NCBI GenBank assembly: GCA_021292165.1
Contig: CM037877.1
Location: forward strand, 112,553,289-112,617,288
Length of the DNA: 64,000 nt
Direction: 5' to 3'
Origin: Shinisaurus crocodilurus
Lineage: Eukaryota; Chordata; Lepidosauria; Squamata; Shinisauridae
In this document: in pieces, positions 34,301 through 45,706 of the stretch
Position numbering within the stretch: position 1 is the stretch's first letter
Layout of the letters: each line of letters starts with the position of its first letter
The notes under the pieces: generated by a model
What the model saw: the letters and a program-made list of their open reading frames with translations, nothing else
What the model was told of the DNA's origin: nothing
Database searches by the model: none
Position numbers and translations under genes: made by a program

Positions 34301-35258
34301 GAATGAAATACACACAGTACACGTTCCTGGTGATCCTGATCTCCATTATTGATTACTGCTCGGCGCAGCCTTCCTGTGCAGTGGAATCTTTCTCTGTGAA
34401 AGACGACTTTGACCCTAAGCGGGTAACTATGAACACATTATAATGTAAAGGATGATAGGGGCTTCTCTACATGAGGCTTTGAACCTGCCACTTTACCGAT
34501 GCTTCTGCTTCCGTATTCTTTGAGGGATTAAGATCACGTGTTTTTTTTCTGGGGGTTTTCTTTCGCTGCCATTCGATATGTTCCATGGCACAACCACAAG
34601 GTGGCGCTGCGGAATTGTGAAATTACACGACCATTTTGTAGCATTTCATAGCGTGCTAGCCCTTTAATAGCTCATTTCCCTCGTTCTTTAAAAAAAAAGC
34701 CACGGAAATGGCTAGAAAACACAACACAGGAGAGGCCCTGGAGGATGACGATGTCGTGTAAAGCACCCCACAAACTACCATGGGTGAGGAATCATGAGAG
34801 CACAATATATGCCTCATGGAGAGAAGCCGTAGCTCAGCGCGGGTCATTTGCAGAAGTAAAACCGTAAACAACACTTCGTTCCAGAATCTTCCTGTTTCAT
34901 TTGTCAGTCATACTGGAGTGCTCAAACGTTTTGAATTCAATCTCTACTTCTAAGCTTATGGTACCTTCTGGGAACCTACTTGCAACCCAGCACCAGCCTC
35001 CTGTTGGGTAGGTTAGACTTGGTCTCAAGCCCGTAGTCAGCCTAAAAGTTCTGTGGGTGGAGGCTGCCAAAAAAGTAGGAGGGGCAGTTCATCTGGGTTG
35101 CAGGACTTTTAAAGACAAAATTGTGAACTGTTTTTTAATTATTTGTTTGTAAAAAAAAGAAAGAAAAAAAAAGCCTCGGGGCAGAGAAAATTCAGGGCAG
35201 GGCAGCCCCCCCCCCCAGCTCCCCTCTGGCTGCATGCAGGCCCGCATGGTATATGTGT

Positions 35259-35309
<51 letters not shown>

Positions 35310-38300
35310 TTTCTTACCCACCTCTCCGTCTAGATCGAGGCGGGGAACAGCAAAAAATATAAAAATATATGTGTTACATGCAGGAGTAGGGGAGGTGCTG
35401 TGACGTGGCAGGTTCCCTGCCACTGCTGGTGACATAGGAAGGAATGTGATCACACAGACAGGGCCAGTAATCATAAAACCATAGAGTTTGAGGGGGCCGT
35501 GTAGGCCGTCTGATCCATACCACTGCTCGATGCGGGAAGCCTGAGCGAGAGCATCCTAAACACATGGCTCTCTAGCCTTGGCTTGAAGATCTCCAGTGAG
35601 GGAGACCCTCTGTCCTGCCCCAACAGGTAATTGGTTCCATAGTTGAACTGCCCTTAGCATCAAGAAGTTTCTCCTAATGTTTATCTGAAATATACCCTCT
35701 TGTAACTTAAGCTCATTAGATCTAGTCCTGCCCTGCGGGGGCAGCAGTGACATAATTGCAAGTCTCCCACCCGCAGCGGTACACCCCAGGAAAAGATTTA
35801 TGAATTGATTCTGTTGATGAACTGGCCCTCAGCAATGCCACATCATTCTTTGGGAAGGATTCCAGGAGACAGTATTAGGCTTTACACTCCAACCAGTGCT
35901 TAATTGTTTAAGGTCTGGATTTAGATTATGGAAATCTGTTTGCTTTCAACTTTAGGCAATCGGTCTGCTAGCTAAGTCTCTCCCCCATCCCCCTCAGCTC
36001 TAGTTAATACTCAGGTTTGACATGTGGCTGTCCTTCCTGGTAACCTTACACGTCCTTTGCATTTTAGTATGCAGGTAAATGGTATGCACTGGCCAAGAAA
36101 GACCCAGAAGGCCTGTTTCTACAGGATAATATCTCAGCCGAATACACTATTGAGGAGGATGGTACTATGATTGCATCTTCCAAAGGCAGAGTGAAGCTTT
36201 TTGGGTAAGTTACAAAAGGACGACAAGTTGGCAACTACTGCTCCTATGCATCACTGGTTGCCTGCTCATATGACATTATCAAACATCCATGTGATCAAGG
36301 TGGCAAATGAATCCTGTTGTATCGACCACTAGGTTGTAGGCTTGAGCCAAAATAGGAGGAGGGCATTTTGCTAAAAATAAAAATTCCCTCCTGCAAACAT
36401 AACCTACCATTTCAGCAGTTGCTGGGGGAATTATTTAAAACGGGGCAAAAATGTTCACCCATTCAGAGTGAGGGCAGTGCTTCCTGCCCTCACTCCGATT
36501 CGGCTTTGTGATATTAGCTATTTTATATTTTGTATGTTTTAATAATTTTTCTGTAAGTTGCCTTGGGTCTTTTCTAATAGAAAGTTGACTGAGGGTGCAA
36601 TCCTATGGGGATGCCCATAACCCTCCAAACTCGGAGAACTACAGGCACCCTATGGACAGCGGGAGGACCTTGGAAGTGAAGGTCGTCTCTGCACTCTTCT
36701 CCTTCTGCCAAGCATTTAGACTGTCGATTTCAGCTGTTTAAGTGCCGTGCTTTGGAGCGGGAGGGAAGGAGGCTGAGGCATCGCCAGGATATGTTGTATC
36801 TTGGTGGCGCTGGCCTCCTCTCCCCACCTCCTGGAACGCCCCCAAAAGCCCTTCTCTCAGGTCGCTATTACAGCCTCTGAGAAGCAGTTGGTGTGGTTCT
36901 TTCTGCACAGGCTGCAGGGCGGCGAGGGGAGGAGTATCCGACTGCGGATCCCCATCTACAAGGTCGGAGTGATTTTCCCTTGTAGCTTGGAATCTGAAAA
37001 ATCCTACGGCTGTCTCTAGACACTGTTTAATGGCCGTAGCATTATTGGGCTTTAGAAAAATTAGCCTGAGTGCTAGCCTACTCAAAAACAGTGTAGGTAT
37101 TCCACACTCAGCAGCAGAGTTCATCCCCAGCACAGCAGCTCTCCTTAGTCTTCCAGGTAGCTATCACTCCAGGAATCAGAAACCACTCTGTAGACCAAAA
37201 CAGTTCTAATTCTAACTGTTTATTTTCTTATAACAAAGTATATCTAAAGGCTACATTCTATATACAGAGTCCATGTACAGAGTGTCGTTTCTTCCAGCTC
37301 AGTTCAGCAAAGAAAAACCAGCAGAGGCAACTGCACACAGCTGAGCAGTATTACATCATTAGACCAGCAATAGTTCATATGCTGCAGCCTGGCCGCTTGT
37401 TATCAGCTTAATTGCAACATGTGACAATCCTCACACCTGGCAAGGCTGGCTCTTTCTGTCTGAAAACATTACAAAATTAAAGGCCATAGCACTTTAACAA
37501 TAAAACGACACAGCTAGTTCTTTTAGTTCTAGTTCATACACTAACAAGCATTGCACTGTAAGAAATTCAAATCATCATCATCATCACATAGCAAAATCTG
37601 ATTTGCTACATGGCATAATCAGAAAGCCTATTTAAGTAAGGTCAGTGCTTCCTGACCTCACTGTGATTTGGCTGCATGATGACCAACTACATGATCCCTG
37701 GTTGGCTGGCATAATATCAGAAAGAAGTCCTTTTTGTTTTTTTTTGTTTTTTTTAAATAGATAGCACTGATGCTGCAAAGTGAAGAAAGAAGCAGCTGTG
37801 AACAGGTGGCAGACAGTGCTAAAAAAGGAACTCAGGGGGTTCATGAAACCTTTCACCTCCAAACTGCCCCCCCCCTGTTGCCCCATTTTTGTTAGTGAAA
37901 ATTGGGGGCAGGTTGCTTGGCTAAATTTGAGCTGTGACACTTTCCACTGCCTGAGTACTACAGTTAACATATTCAAGGAGGTCTTTTTCAACTGGTACCT
38001 TTATTAAGTGTAGATGTGGAATGAAAGAAGCATGCCTTGACCTGCTGAGAGCTGGTTTACATCACCTATGTTTGTTTATCACTTGAGGACTTCAACATCT
38101 AATGATGGCACACATACATTGTGTTAGATGTGTAAATGGGCCGTCACAGATTTTTTTAACACTAAAGGTATAACTTTCCTGTCTCTTCACATCATCTCCA
38201 ACACAATGCTTTTCAGTAAACTCAGTTCACGCTCTCAGCTACCAGTTACCAATCGTTTGCACTAAGGAGGATAGAGAAATTGAGTTAATATGTACAAGTT

Positions 38301-41300
38301 TGTGTCAATCAGGTCCAAAGAATCCTGGCAAGTGGAGGTCGGTCCTTTTAACCCACTTTTAAGGAGCACGAACACAACCAGAGCAATCTGGCGGTGCAGC
38401 TTTTGCTGGTTGTACCATTTCAGACTGGGGGGGGGGGGTTGGTGGTAGGGAAGGATCAAAGGTCTGGGTGTTCCTCTGCAGCAAAACACCTGGAAGGTGG
38501 GAAAGTTAGCATGTCAGGAGTTCTAGCTTTTAAAAAAATAATAATAAAAAAATGATATACCATTACCATCCTTCAACCATTTTTCCAGGGCAGTATAGGG
38601 GTTCCCAACGTGGCACCTGCAGGCACTTCCAGAGGTGTCCCTGAAGGGGTACCCAATGTGGCACCCACAGGCACCCAATTTTTAAAATGGCTTTGCAGGG
38701 GAGGCTGGTGACTCCTATGTCAGTGGGGCTCCCTGTCCATTGCAGCCTTTATTTTGAGCTTTATAGGCACTATCCGTGGTGCAGAACTCCACCCCCAAAA
38801 TAGGTTCACCACCATGGAGCACCATGGACAGCTCCTATGAAGCTCCGAATAAAAGCTGCAATGGATAAGGAGCCCCACTGAAATAGGCGTCACCAGCCTC
38901 CCCTGTGGCTTTGTATGAAATGCATACAACGTTTTAGCATTCATGCATAGGCTCCAACAAAAGCGGACCAAATAATTAAATAAGTATCCATTTGAAGATG
39001 GTGTCTATATGTTGCCACCCATTCAAATATTGAAAGCGCTGTAAGGTCCTCAAACCATTGCATTAGAGGAGCTGAGTGTTTATACTTCCAATGTTGTCGT
39101 ATCAGCCTTTTAGCTGTCAAAAGGGCACGGAGAATCCATTTATGCGGACCATCTGTTAATTTCCATTAATTCGGCCCGTGGGCCTGAGGTTCTGCACCCG
39201 TGTCTACAACAGGAGTGGTGTTGGTGGTTGAAATGTAGTCTCTTTGCCTGTGCTCAGGACAGGCGGGCACTTTTGTTTCATGTCGACATGCAGTGTTGAA
39301 ACTAGAAGGGGACGCGAGTGAATCCCGCATAAGGTAAAATAGCAGCATGCCACCTTGTGTATTGAAATTTGTCTTCCCATTTCAGATTCTGGGTGATCTG
39401 TGCTGACATGGCTGCCCAATACTCAGTGCCTGACCCCACCACTCCCGCAAAAATGTTCATGAATTACCAAGGCCTGGCGAGCTATTTGTCAAGTGGAGGT
39501 GAGGATTGTAGAGAACGCGGTTGTGTGGTGTGTGTTTTTAAGCCTGGGGATGTTGGAGAGTCCTCCTGTATTTCTGGAACAATGGGTGCTTCCAGGTGGA
39601 GGATGGCTCCCAGCACTCCCACTGTGCAGCTGTTCCATCTTTTTCTCCCTCGTGGATTTTTGTGTGGAAGGAAAAAAGATGGAAGCAGTGGTAGGAAAAT
39701 ATGGGAGAGATACAAGTGGAAGCAGATGCCCTCCGGACCCTCAGTAAAATTCTGCAGCAGCATAAGAACAGATTAAGAATGGAACTCAGCGATGGGGCCA
39801 AGCCGACCTCCCTGAGAGGCTGTTCAAATCTTGGGCACCACAGCTTGAAAAGGCCCCTGTCTCAGCCTGGTACCCAGCCCCTAATAATGTCAGGAGACCC
39901 TGGACACCTGGAGGAGGCCACAGCGTGGCTGGGCTATATATTCTTCTGCTCTTGATCTCCTCAGTGGCGAAATGGCCCTGTTCTTCCTCCTCCCAACTGT
40001 TAAGGAAGATTAGCCATGACTCTCACAGAGGAAGAGAGATAATCAGAGAATAAAACAAACAAACGGAAGGGGGGAAATGTGCCTGCTCAGCTGCTGCTGC
40101 TGCTCCTCCTCACCAGTCCTGTGAGCAGGGCTCTAAGCCCCTCCCCAGCTTTCTTGCCTGTCAAGAGGGGGCCTCCAGAGTTGTGAACAGGCAGGGCTGG
40201 GCTGCTTTTCATGTGGTGACAGCCATGATGTGCAGCCCGAGCTCAGATATTCACATGGGACATTGCACACAGGTGCACCCTGCTTATTCTCCTATAACCC
40301 TATGGGCTGGGTGAGTGGGGGGGGGGGAGCCAGACCTGATATTGGAATCCTTTCCCTGACTTTGGGCTCTTGGTGCGATTTCAGGTGACAACTACTGGGT
40401 GATCGATACAGACTATGATAACTATGCCATCACCTATGCCTGCCGCAGCCTGAAAGAGGATGGATCCTGCGATGACGGCTACTCCCTGATTTTCTCCCGC
40501 AATCCCCGTGGTCTTCCCCCAGCCATTCAGCGCGTCGTGCGCCAGAAGCAAGAAGAAATCTGCATGTCTGGCCAGTTCCAGCCTGTGCTACAGTCAGGTG
40601 CGTAGAAATGCATCTTCCTCTTTCCTCCTCTGCTCCTTTCTTGAATGGGGAAAGATTGAATGGGGAAACCCTGTGTGATTTGGCCATGTGGGTTGCTGAC
40701 CTACAAGAGTATCAGGTGACTTCAGCACAAGGTCAGCTGATCTGCGGAAGCCTCATGTGAGTGCTGGCAGCGGGAAGGTGTATGGCCTATAAAAAGGAGG
40801 CATTCCCATGTGAAAACTGACTTGGTGGTTCAGGGAGGAGTTCCATGCCATCCCTGGCTGTTGGCCTTAAGCCCCTGTAAGTTGCCAGGAGGGTCTCAAA
40901 TGAGGGCCCCCATCAAACAGGCTCTGGCACCTTCCCTCCCGTACCACCACCAGCTTGTTTCCATGGCAAGGCTGGAAGGCTGAGCGCTGCATTTTGAAGC
41001 CAACATCTAGGCTGCAACACCAGTCTGCCTGAGCGTTCAGTCTGGTGACTCCAAATGCCGATCCCTGTCCACCAGGCCCTATAAATCCCTCACCTCTGAG
41101 CTTGCTCCTCTCAGTCTGAGCGGTTTGTCTCTAGTATGGAGGACATGGTCTGTCTCAGTGCTGCCCTCAACGGCTGCTCATGCTTCTGGCCCCATATGGA
41201 CTGAGAGCCAGCCAGTTTCCCCGGGTCTTCTAAGTTGTCCATCTAGATCAGGGCTCTCCAACCTTGGGTCCCCAGATGTTGCTGGACTACAGCTGCCAGA

Positions 41301-44300
41301 ATCCCTTGCCATTAGCCATGCTGACTGGGTATGCTGGGAGCTGTAGGCCAGCAACATCTGGGGACTCAACGGTTGGAGAGCCCTGATTTAGAGCCTGACC
41401 CTTAGGAAGGCCTGATATTCTCCAGGCAGGCGAAGAAGGAAGGAGATGGATGGCAGTGTTGGAATAACTAGCCTCTCATTCTGTCTCTGAGAGAGAATCT
41501 TTGGGGCAAGCTTAAAAAGAAATCTGTTTACACATATGTAAGCTGGCAAGCAGCATGCACTCAAGGATTGTGAGGCCTTCAGGCAAAACCTATCAGTGTT
41601 CCAACTTGCAAAACCACTGGTATTCGCCCACTCCTTTCTTTCTCCCTCTTCTCAAGGGTTATGGTGTGCTGGAAGGCTTGGCCAGGGAGAGTGGGGTTTG
41701 TGCTGCTCCAAATTTTCTCAGGGAGCTCAGTGGGCACTCCATGAGTCTCTGCATCCCAGGATTTGCCTGATGCAAACAACTCTGGTGCTCAGCCATGTTG
41801 AGAAGGCTAGGGATGTGGCACCCAATGATGAGACATGTTCCTTCCAAAGCAACATCAGAGAGCCTGTGTGGTGTAGTGGTTAGAGTGTTGGACTGGGACT
41901 TGGGAGATCTGGGTTCTAGTCCCCACTTGGCCATGAAGCTCACCAGCTGATTTGGGCCAGTCACTGACTCTCAGCCTAAGCTACTTCACAGGGTGTTGTG
42001 AGGATAAAATGGAGAGGAGGACCACCATGTAAGCTACCTTGGGTTCTTTGCAGGAAAAAAGGAGTGCTATAAATATAATAAATAAATAAGCAAGCAAGCA
42101 AGCACAGGCCCTAGACATATCCAGCTTAGACCAGTGATGCTACAAGCTCATTTTTCAGCTGATTTGTTTCACTCATTGCATTGTAAAAGTATACACCTAC
42201 TATAAATATACACCTCAAAAAACGCCACATAAACTGTGACAAACATGCATGTGCAACTGTGTATTTTACAAAGTATGCACAGGTCAGGGAACTGGAATTG
42301 GCTGTTCTTTTCACCCAGAATGCTTTAGGTTTAAGAATGCAGCATTAAATATTACTTTATGGACACTTATAGGATTTGCTCTGTCAAAATATAGTTACCA
42401 ATTGGCTTCTTCAGGAAAAAATATCATCTGTATGACTTAGCATGGCTTCAGCAATGTCTGGCGATTTACAGTAATACCTTGGATTGCAAGTAACTTGGTC
42501 CTGAGAGCATTTTGCAAGACAAGCAAATTTTTCAAATAAATTTTGACTTGATAAACAAGCAACGTCTTGCAATACAAGTAGTGTAGGGATGTAACCGCTC
42601 GCCTCGAGCGGGCCAAAATCGGCCCCGCTCATGCCCGCCAGAGGCTTGCTTTGATATAAGAGTGTTTTGGATTACAAGCACGGTTCCAGAACAAATTATG
42701 CTTGCAATCCAAGGTATTACTGTACTACTTAACAGTATTTTATAGCCCATGAAGTAGCTGATTTGAGAGACACTTGGAATTTCCTCAGTTGTGTTCCCAC
42801 TGAAGTTAAGAGGCAACTGTCTAAATATTATGCAGATATCTCTATGCCAGAAGGTTTAATGGCCAAGGCTCCTCAGCTATGTTTATTGTGCAAAATGATT
42901 GCCTCCACTGTGGTGTGCACTAGCACAACAATGCAGAGTACTCCATCCAGTGGGAGAGTGTCAGGGCCTCCAGAGCTTCTTCGACTGGGAACTCGGGGCC
43001 TAACTACACATTATTGCGCTGTACCTTGGCAGACCCCTCCCCATATTCTCTCTTTTTTAAAAGCCACTTTGGGGAAAACACAATTGGGAGCAGAGGAACA
43101 GCAGGGACAGGGGGTGCTGAGCCCATTTCCTGCCCATTGTTCTTCACTTGGACTGGGTTCAGACAACACAATAACCCACACTCAAAGGTTGAGTGTGGGC
43201 TGTCGGTGAAACGTGGGTTACCATGTTGTCTGAATCCAGCCGAGATAACAAACCATGGTGAACAACTCGCAGTTCAGAACCCAACAACCATGGGTTCTCT
43301 TCTTCATGGGTTGTTCATGGTTAACAAGCCATGGCTTGTTAGTGCAGCTGGGTTCAGACAACACGATAACCCAAGGTTCAGCAACAACCCACACTCAACC
43401 CTTGAGTGTGGATTATCGTATTGTCTGAACCCAGTCTTAATATCACTCTTTCAAGTGGGATTTTTCACCCCACAGGGTCCCAAACCTATGTTTGGAAACA
43501 TGCATAGAACACTACAAAACAGTACAAAGAGTAAATATCATAACATTAAAAGACATTATCCAAAATTACTGCTCCTTACACATACATAAATATACGTTAC
43601 TTAATAAATAGTAAGTCCATTCTTAATACACAAATTCACATATAGCATTACATATACAACAATTATATTAAATATTAAACCTTAAATATTAGCTATAGTA
43701 TATTAATAGTACTATATATAGTACGTTATAGTATATGTTGACCCTCCTTTATTACACAGGTGATAAATTAATTTGGTCTGCCAGCTTTTGGCTTTGTTCA
43801 CTGTGTGCTGTCTTGAAGCTGCAAGGGCTAAACGTTTGCATTTGTGAACTTTGACAATGGGAGACTTTTAGCTAGGGAAGGACAAATCTGTCTGTTTCTT
43901 TTTCTCCCACACCCAGATTTTTTAAATCTCAAGTTCTTTCCATCCTTTTAATGAAGAAAAGTGTGAATTTGAGTAAATTCTTATGCAAAAGGGAAATTCT
44001 CACCCACCCTACTTTTATAGGAGCATCCTAACGGTCGACTTTATTATCATGTTTGGTTTAAATGCTCAGCCCATTCTGATAACTGAGTTTATGTTTTAAG
44101 AACTTCTTATGCGGGGTCAGATCAGATGGTCAATCTAGTCTAGCACTCGCTATCCAACAGCAGCCAAGAAAATGCCCCTGGGAATGCCACAAATTTGGGA
44201 GCTTTGGGAGGGATTCGTGAGTCACCATTTTGGACCAAGGACTTGGACTCAAGACTCGGGTCCAAAGACTCGTGACTCAAGACCAAGGACTCTTCAACAT

Positions 44301-44645
44301 CCCTGGTCTAAACATGCATAGGATTGCACCCTAATTCTTTACAAGATGTTCCAATACCTACTTACGATGTTGCAACAACCAATGTATGCTTATTTTGTTA
44401 TCTCCGCAGGGGCTTGTTAAATCAAAACATCTCCAGTCCTGAGTTGGAACAGAGGCCTGATCTCTGCATCTTGAAGTTGATTTCCACATATAGTTTGGAT
44501 TAGAGCTTTTTCTCAAACACATCTAAGTGTTGGCTTGTTGTTTTTGTTTTATTTTATCACACTTGGGCACAACACATATCGCTTGTGTGAACTCAAAAGA
44601 ACCGTATTAATGTAATATTTGCCAATAAATGTTTTTAAGTAATCT
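31285..44645 (+). CDS. RBP4L: Purpurin (retinal lipocalin, RBP4-like), complete six-exon gene
   Basis: Purpurin is a secreted lipocalin of the retina that binds retinol and is reported as an adhesion/survival factor. Five coding exons (34303-34422, 36068-36204, 39386-39498, 40385-40597, 44410-44420) join in frame to 197 residues. Residues 1-21 are a signal peptide (hydrophobic core FLVILISII, cleavage likely after CSA). Lipocalin motif 1 is [17 protein letters not shown] at residues 41-57; FWVICADM lies at 87-94 and [14 protein letters not shown] at 131-144. Six cysteines outside the signal (25, 91, 143, 152, 183, 197) fit the three RBP4 disulfides: 25-183, 91-197, 143-152. It ends QSGAC rather than the longer RBP4 tail, and it resembles chicken purpurin much more than plasma RBP4. 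A non-coding first exon is inferred. Plus strand, divergent from PDE6B and convergent with IDUA. The symbol follows zebrafish rbp4l usage; naming varies. Confidence 0.94.
31860..32090 (+). repeat. Direct repeat, copy 1, in purpurin intron 1
   Basis: Shares GCAATGCCACAT, GGAAGGATTCCAGG, ATTATGGAAATCTGT and GTGGCTGTCCTT with 35815-36050 in the same order and orientation; roughly 80 percent alike by eye. Confidence 0.85.
32100..34050. other. Purpurin intron 1, mostly unassigned
   Basis: A 170-codon reverse frame at 32043-32555 has no recognisable homology. A (CAC)n tract is at 33629-33668 and an ATCT-like tract near 33928-33948. Confidence 0.4.
33629..33668. repeat. (CAC)n microsatellite
   Basis: About 13 CAC units. 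Confidence 0.95.
34062..34208 (+). mobile_element. 5S rRNA-derived SINE in purpurin intron 1
   Basis: Sense copy: GAAAGCTAAGCAGGGTCAGG, CTTGGATGGGAGACCCCTCC, then TTGCATT-like and GGTTGGACTTGATGGCCTTG, ending CAACTCTATGATCTATGA. Confidence 0.85.
34302..34422 (+). CDS. RBP4L: Purpurin exon 2 (start codon, signal peptide)
   Basis: Acceptor TTCCTTCACAG at 34301. The ATG is at 34303, one base into the exon. Encodes 40 residues from [10 protein letters not shown] to DDFDPKR. Donor CGG|GTAACT at 34422. Phase 0. Confidence 0.93.
34458..34828 (+). mobile_element. CTCF-motif MITE, copy 4, just after purpurin exon 2
   Basis: The clearest terminal inverted repeats of the family: GGGGCTTCTCTACATGAGGC and GCCTCATGGAGAGAAGCC. 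It begins 36 bases after the exon 2 end. Motif at 34594-34608. Confidence 0.85.
34594..34608 (+). promoter_or_regulatory. CTCF-like site inside purpurin
   Basis: CCACAAGGTGGCGCT, identical to copies 1 and 2. Confidence 0.55.
35259..35308. repeat. (AAT)n microsatellite
   Basis: About 16 AAT units in purpurin intron 2. Confidence 0.97.
35478..35765 (-). mobile_element. CR1-type LINE, 3' fragment
   Basis: The minus-strand frame reads [20 protein letters not shown], then [13 protein letters not shown], which resembles the last part of CR1 ORF2 (NIRKNFF...WNRLP). The tail reads towards CTCAAACTCTATGGTTTTATG, shortened here as AAACTCTATGGTTTTATG. Confidence 0.7.
35815..36050 (+). repeat. Direct repeat, copy 2, directly before purpurin exon 3
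   Basis: Same unit as 31860-32090; it stops about 18 bases before the exon 3 acceptor. Confidence 0.85.
36068..36204 (+). CDS. RBP4L: Purpurin exon 3 (lipocalin G-x-W motif)
   Basis: Acceptor TTGCATTTTAG. Encodes [34 protein letters not shown] and KGRVKLFG. Donor TGG|GTAAGT at 36204, phase 2. Confidence 0.95.
36593..37015. mobile_element. MITE family B, copy 3 (diverged)
   Basis: Begins AGGGTGCAATCCTATGGGGA; the body shares GCCCCCAAAAGCCCTTCTCT-like sequence loosely with other copies. The right end is uncertain. Confidence 0.4.
37020..39385. other. Purpurin intron 3, mostly unassigned
   Basis: No second gene seen. A pair of similar short units (GGCACCTGCAGGCACTTCCA, GGCACCCACAGGCACCCAAT) lies at about 38610-38675. 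Confidence 0.4.
39386..39498 (+). CDS. RBP4L: Purpurin exon 4
   Basis: Acceptor CCCATTTCAG. Encodes [19 protein letters not shown], then [18 protein letters not shown]. Donor GAG|GTGAGG at 39498, phase 1. Confidence 0.94.
40385..40597 (+). CDS. RBP4L: Purpurin exon 5
   Basis: Acceptor GCGATTTCAG. Encodes [20 protein letters not shown] through [16 protein letters not shown]. Donor CAG|GTGCGT at 40597, phase 1. If the donor is skipped, translation reads two more residues (G-A) to a TAG and loses the final cysteine. Confidence 0.94.
41249..41385. mobile_element. Palindromic hAT-like MITE, copy 1
   Basis: CAGGGCTCTCCAACCTTGGG and CAGATGTTGCTGG are mirrored by CCAGCAACATCTGGGGACTC and GGTTGGAGAGCCCTG. 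The flanking 8-mers ATCTAGAT and ATTTAGAG agree only partly. Confidence 0.85.
41860..42092 (+). mobile_element. Sauria-type SINE in purpurin intron 5
   Basis: tRNA-like head AGCCTGTGTGGTGTAGTGGT and GATCTGGGTTCTAGTCCCCA, body TTGGGCCAGTCACTGACTCT, tail AAATATAATAAATAAATAAG. Confidence 0.9.
42469..42722. mobile_element. Mariner/Tigger-like MITE with TA target site
   Basis: Ends CAGTAATACCTTGGATTGCA and TGCAATCCAAGGTATTACTG are perfect inverted repeats flanked by TA on both sides (42467-42468, 42723-42724). 254 bases, with an unusual GC-rich core at about 42594-42645. Confidence 0.92.
43150..43241. mobile_element. Palindromic element, copy 1
   Basis: GACTGGGTTCAGACAACACA is mirrored by GTTGTCTGAATCCAGC; inner AACCCACACTCAAAGGTTGA. 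See 43346-43436. Confidence 0.8.
43346..43436. mobile_element. Palindromic element, copy 2
   Basis: CTGGGTTCAGACAACACGAT is mirrored by ATCGTATTGTCTGAACCCAG, with an inner ACACTCAACCCTTGAGTGTG hairpin. Confidence 0.85.
44090..44200. repeat. SINE/LINE fragment
   Basis: GGGTCAGATCAGATGGTCAA, CTAGTCTAGCACTC and CAACAGCAGCCAAG are phrases of reptile SINE/LINE 3' regions. Confidence 0.45.
44410..44645 (+). CDS. RBP4L: Purpurin exon 6: last two codons, stop and 3' UTR
   Basis: Acceptor TCTCCGCAG at 44409. With the last base of exon 5 it gives G-A-C-stop (stop at 44418-44420), restoring the terminal cysteine of purpurin. Only 44410-44420 is coding; the rest is 3' UTR ending after AATAAA at 44624-44629. 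Confidence 0.88.
44624..44629 (+). terminator. Purpurin polyadenylation signal
   Basis: Canonical AATAAA about 205 bases after the purpurin stop codon, followed by a T-rich stretch. Confidence 0.75.
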
Positions 44646-45706
44646 TTTAAATTGCTTCTTTGGGCTGTATTCACACCGGTAAAGTTTTGGTGATGGGTAC
44701 TTCTGCAGGAGATTCAGGAATCTTATGGTTGTAGTCTTCTTTCCCCACACAAAATGGAAGGCAGAACTGTATTCTACAAAGAACACGGGCTGCCACCAAA
44801 ATGGCAGGCCGTCAAGTTCTGCCCTTCCCCTCTGCTCAACTCATCCCACATCTTGACAATTTTATGATGCTCATTTCCCTGACCCTACCAGTAGCATCCA
44901 ATGGTATGAGGCAAATATGCAGAAACACACACTGTAATGGGAGGAGAGTGCATAAACTGAACTAGTACATCAGAGGGAAATAGGGGAACACTACATGGAG
45001 CTGCCATGTTCTTTGTAACGTGTAGTGTAGTTCCACCCAAACTGGACCATGTTCAGTAAATCAGTCAGGAAGAACCACAGGATTTGTGTGTGGCTGCCCC
45101 ATGTGGTAAACCATTGAACTGTAGCTGACAGCTTCTCAATGAAGTATCCACCCAGGCAGGAAGGAGGACTTCCAAGAGGGTTTCCTGTTCCAGTTGAACT
45201 TTGCTCAAGCAATGAGGTCTTTCTGAGCTCAGGCTTGTTCCTGTGTTCTTGGCTGTTCTTCAGCCCTGACTTGGCTTGCTCTTTGATTCTGCCTCCTAGT
45301 TTATCCTTTGGCCCTGACTTACTCTTCTGTCCTGACTACTGGCTGGTCCCAGTGCTCCTGGCTCATCCCAGACTGCTGCTACCACCCAGCCACATGAAGG
45401 CTAACAACCATATGAGGGGTCTCAGAAAGTTATCCTCAATTAGAGAGGAATCTCTCTTTTTAGAGATGAACTAGGTTTTTTTTACCCTGTGGCTGAAAGG
45501 CCCACAAACCATGACTTTTAACGCCCCCTTTTAAAAAGTACCCCCTCCCCCTTTGTCACGCTAAATTCCTTGTCACAACTTATCCCCTCTACCCGCTTGA
45601 TGCAGGACATACTTCATGGATGATCCCAAAACGGGAGCACCATTTAGGTAAGGCAATCACCCTCCCCATATTTCTAGGCACATGATATGTTTCCTATGGA
45701 GTACAT

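Noticed and set aside
34302..44420. Calling the lipocalin plasma RBP4
   Set aside because: The residues around [25 protein letters not shown] and the QSGAC end are those of purpurin, and the long RBP4 C-terminal tail is missing.
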